A DNA stretch of 64,000 nucleotides. It comes from Eutrophovita sp913057845 (GTDB lineage Bacteria > Pseudomonadota > Gammaproteobacteria > Burkholderiales > Eutrophovitaceae). Of the stretch, positions 63,761 to 64,000 are shown in pieces. The notes under the pieces are model-generated. The model was given only the letters and a program-made list of their open reading frames with translations, did not search any database and was not told the DNA's origin. Position 1 is the stretch's first letter; every line of letters starts with the position of its first letter. The position numbers and the translations under genes were made by a program. The stretch covers positions 36,597 through 100,596 of the forward strand of contig CAWUVH010000005.1 of NCBI GenBank assembly GCA_963925895.1, read 5' to 3'.

Positions 63761-64000
63761 CTAGCCGGGTCGGTTGCCAGCGACCGGAAATGGCCAAGCT
63801 GCGGGCGCAGCCAAAGGACGTGGTGCTGCGGCAGCGCGTCTAACCGGCTTTTTAGCTGGCGCTTTCTTAGCGGCTGGCTTTTTAGCTGGCGCTTTCTTAG
63901 CGGCTGGCTTTTTAGCTGGCGCTTTCTTAGCGGCTGGCTTTTTAGCTGGCGCTTTCTTAGCGGCTGGCTTTTTAGCTGGCGCTTTCTTAGCGGCTGGCTT
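63761..64000 (-). CDS. histone H1-like Ala/Lys/Pro-rich DNA-binding protein, C-terminal part (5' end outside window)
   Basis: The minus-strand frame runs from the right edge to TAG at 63761-63763, 79 codons with no internal start, so it is the C-terminus of a longer protein. It is built of a 10-residue repeat KKPAAKKAPA, at least five times, then a non-repeated tail PVRRAAAAPRPLAAPAAWPF and PVAGNRPG. Lys/Ala/Pro repeats of this type form the DNA-condensing tails of eukaryotic H1 and of bacterial H1-like proteins (BpH1 of Bordetella, AlgP of Pseudomonas). It probably binds DNA non-specifically. N-terminal domain and total repeat number cannot be known from here. Confidence 0.85.
   Translation of the reverse strand, partial: KPAAKKAPAKKPAAKKAPAKKPAAKKAPAKKPAAKKAPAKKPAAKKAPAKKPVRRAAAAPRPLAAPAAWPFPVAGNRPG
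63846..64000. repeat. 30-bp tandem repeat within the histone-like gene
   Basis: Five complete identical 30-base units run 63846-63875, 63876-63905, 63906-63935, 63936-63965 and 63966-63995, with a further five bases to the window edge. Each unit encodes the ten residues KKPAAKKAPA on the minus strand. Identity at the DNA level points to recent slippage or recombination, so copy number probably varies between strains. Confidence 0.95.

Noticed and set aside
63846..64000. Regular 30-base repeats that could suggest a CRISPR array or VNTR spacer region
   Set aside because: There are no spacers; units abut exactly and read as codons KKPAAKKAPA in an open frame.

Overview
The window looks like chromosomal DNA of a free-living, aerobic, moderately AT-rich proteobacterium, most likely a betaproteobacterium related to Burkholderiales. 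This rests on gene families and order, not on a search: a homodimeric aceE, AddA/AddB with a beta-type 7Fe ferredoxin FdxA beside them, the trxA-rho-rpmE string, a short FeoB with FeoA and a small Cys-rich partner, the orn / M48 peptidase / carbinolamine dehydratase / rsgA / CobD-like string, and an Ala-Lys-Pro histone H1-like gene at the right edge. No rRNA, tRNA, CRISPR array, insertion sequence or phage gene was seen. Coding density is very high and many genes touch or overlap.

Layout. 1-2.9 kb: the end of an alpha/beta hydrolase, then a leftward unit of a 31-residue membrane peptide, a sodium:solute symporter and an SDR dehydrogenase. 3.1-7.2 kb: a two-gene RND efflux pump. 7.2-13.7 kb: LOG-family nucleotide hydrolase and Lrp/AsnC regulator, divergent from aceE, then a TlpA-like thioredoxin, a 2-keto-4-pentenoate hydratase-like protein and an old yellow enzyme. 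13.8-16.2 kb: feoA-feoB-small Cys protein behind a Fur-box-like site. 16.3-24.4 kb: glyoxalase II-like hydrolase, TfdA-like dioxygenase, acyl-CoA synthetase, cold-shock protein, malic enzyme, fatty acid hydroxylase-like protein and OxyR. 24.5-29.3 kb: a co-directional unit headed by an HtrA-like protein that has lost its catalytic triad, then D-aminoacylase, SDR, beta-hydroxyacid dehydrogenase and a carboxymuconolactone decarboxylase-like protein.

29.3-35.7 kb: addA, addB, fdxA. 36-42.5 kb: trxA, rho, rpmE, a GT-C type membrane protein, Hsp33, HslR and a thiolase. 42.5-43.3 kb is non-coding today but carries what looks like a decayed phasin gene. 43.3-49 kb: pgi, orn, Ste24-type protease, carbinolamine dehydratase, rsgA, CobD/CbiB-like protein. 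49-55.3 kb: enoyl-CoA hydratase, an intact HtrA protease, YbaK, CoA-type Nudix, a small secreted protein behind a 13-codon reading frame, a second malic enzyme and a GNAT protein. 55.7-59.1 kb: a divergent sugar-acid cluster (UxaA-type dehydratase; SDR plus fumarylacetoacetase-family hydrolase). 59.2-64 kb: DusA, a beta-propeller protein, GST with a cyclophilin-like partner, two conserved proteins of unknown function and the histone H1-like gene.

Taken together this is a heterotroph using organic acids, fatty acids, acyl amino acids and sugar acids, with pyruvate/malate/acetyl-CoA nodes (aceE, two malic enzymes, thiolase) well represented. The less ordinary items are the triad-less HtrA-like protein at the head of a catabolic unit, the tiny symporter-associated peptide, the decaying phasin next to a thiolase, and the repeat-rich DNA-binding protein. 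I did not find anything that clearly amounts to a new defence or mobile system.
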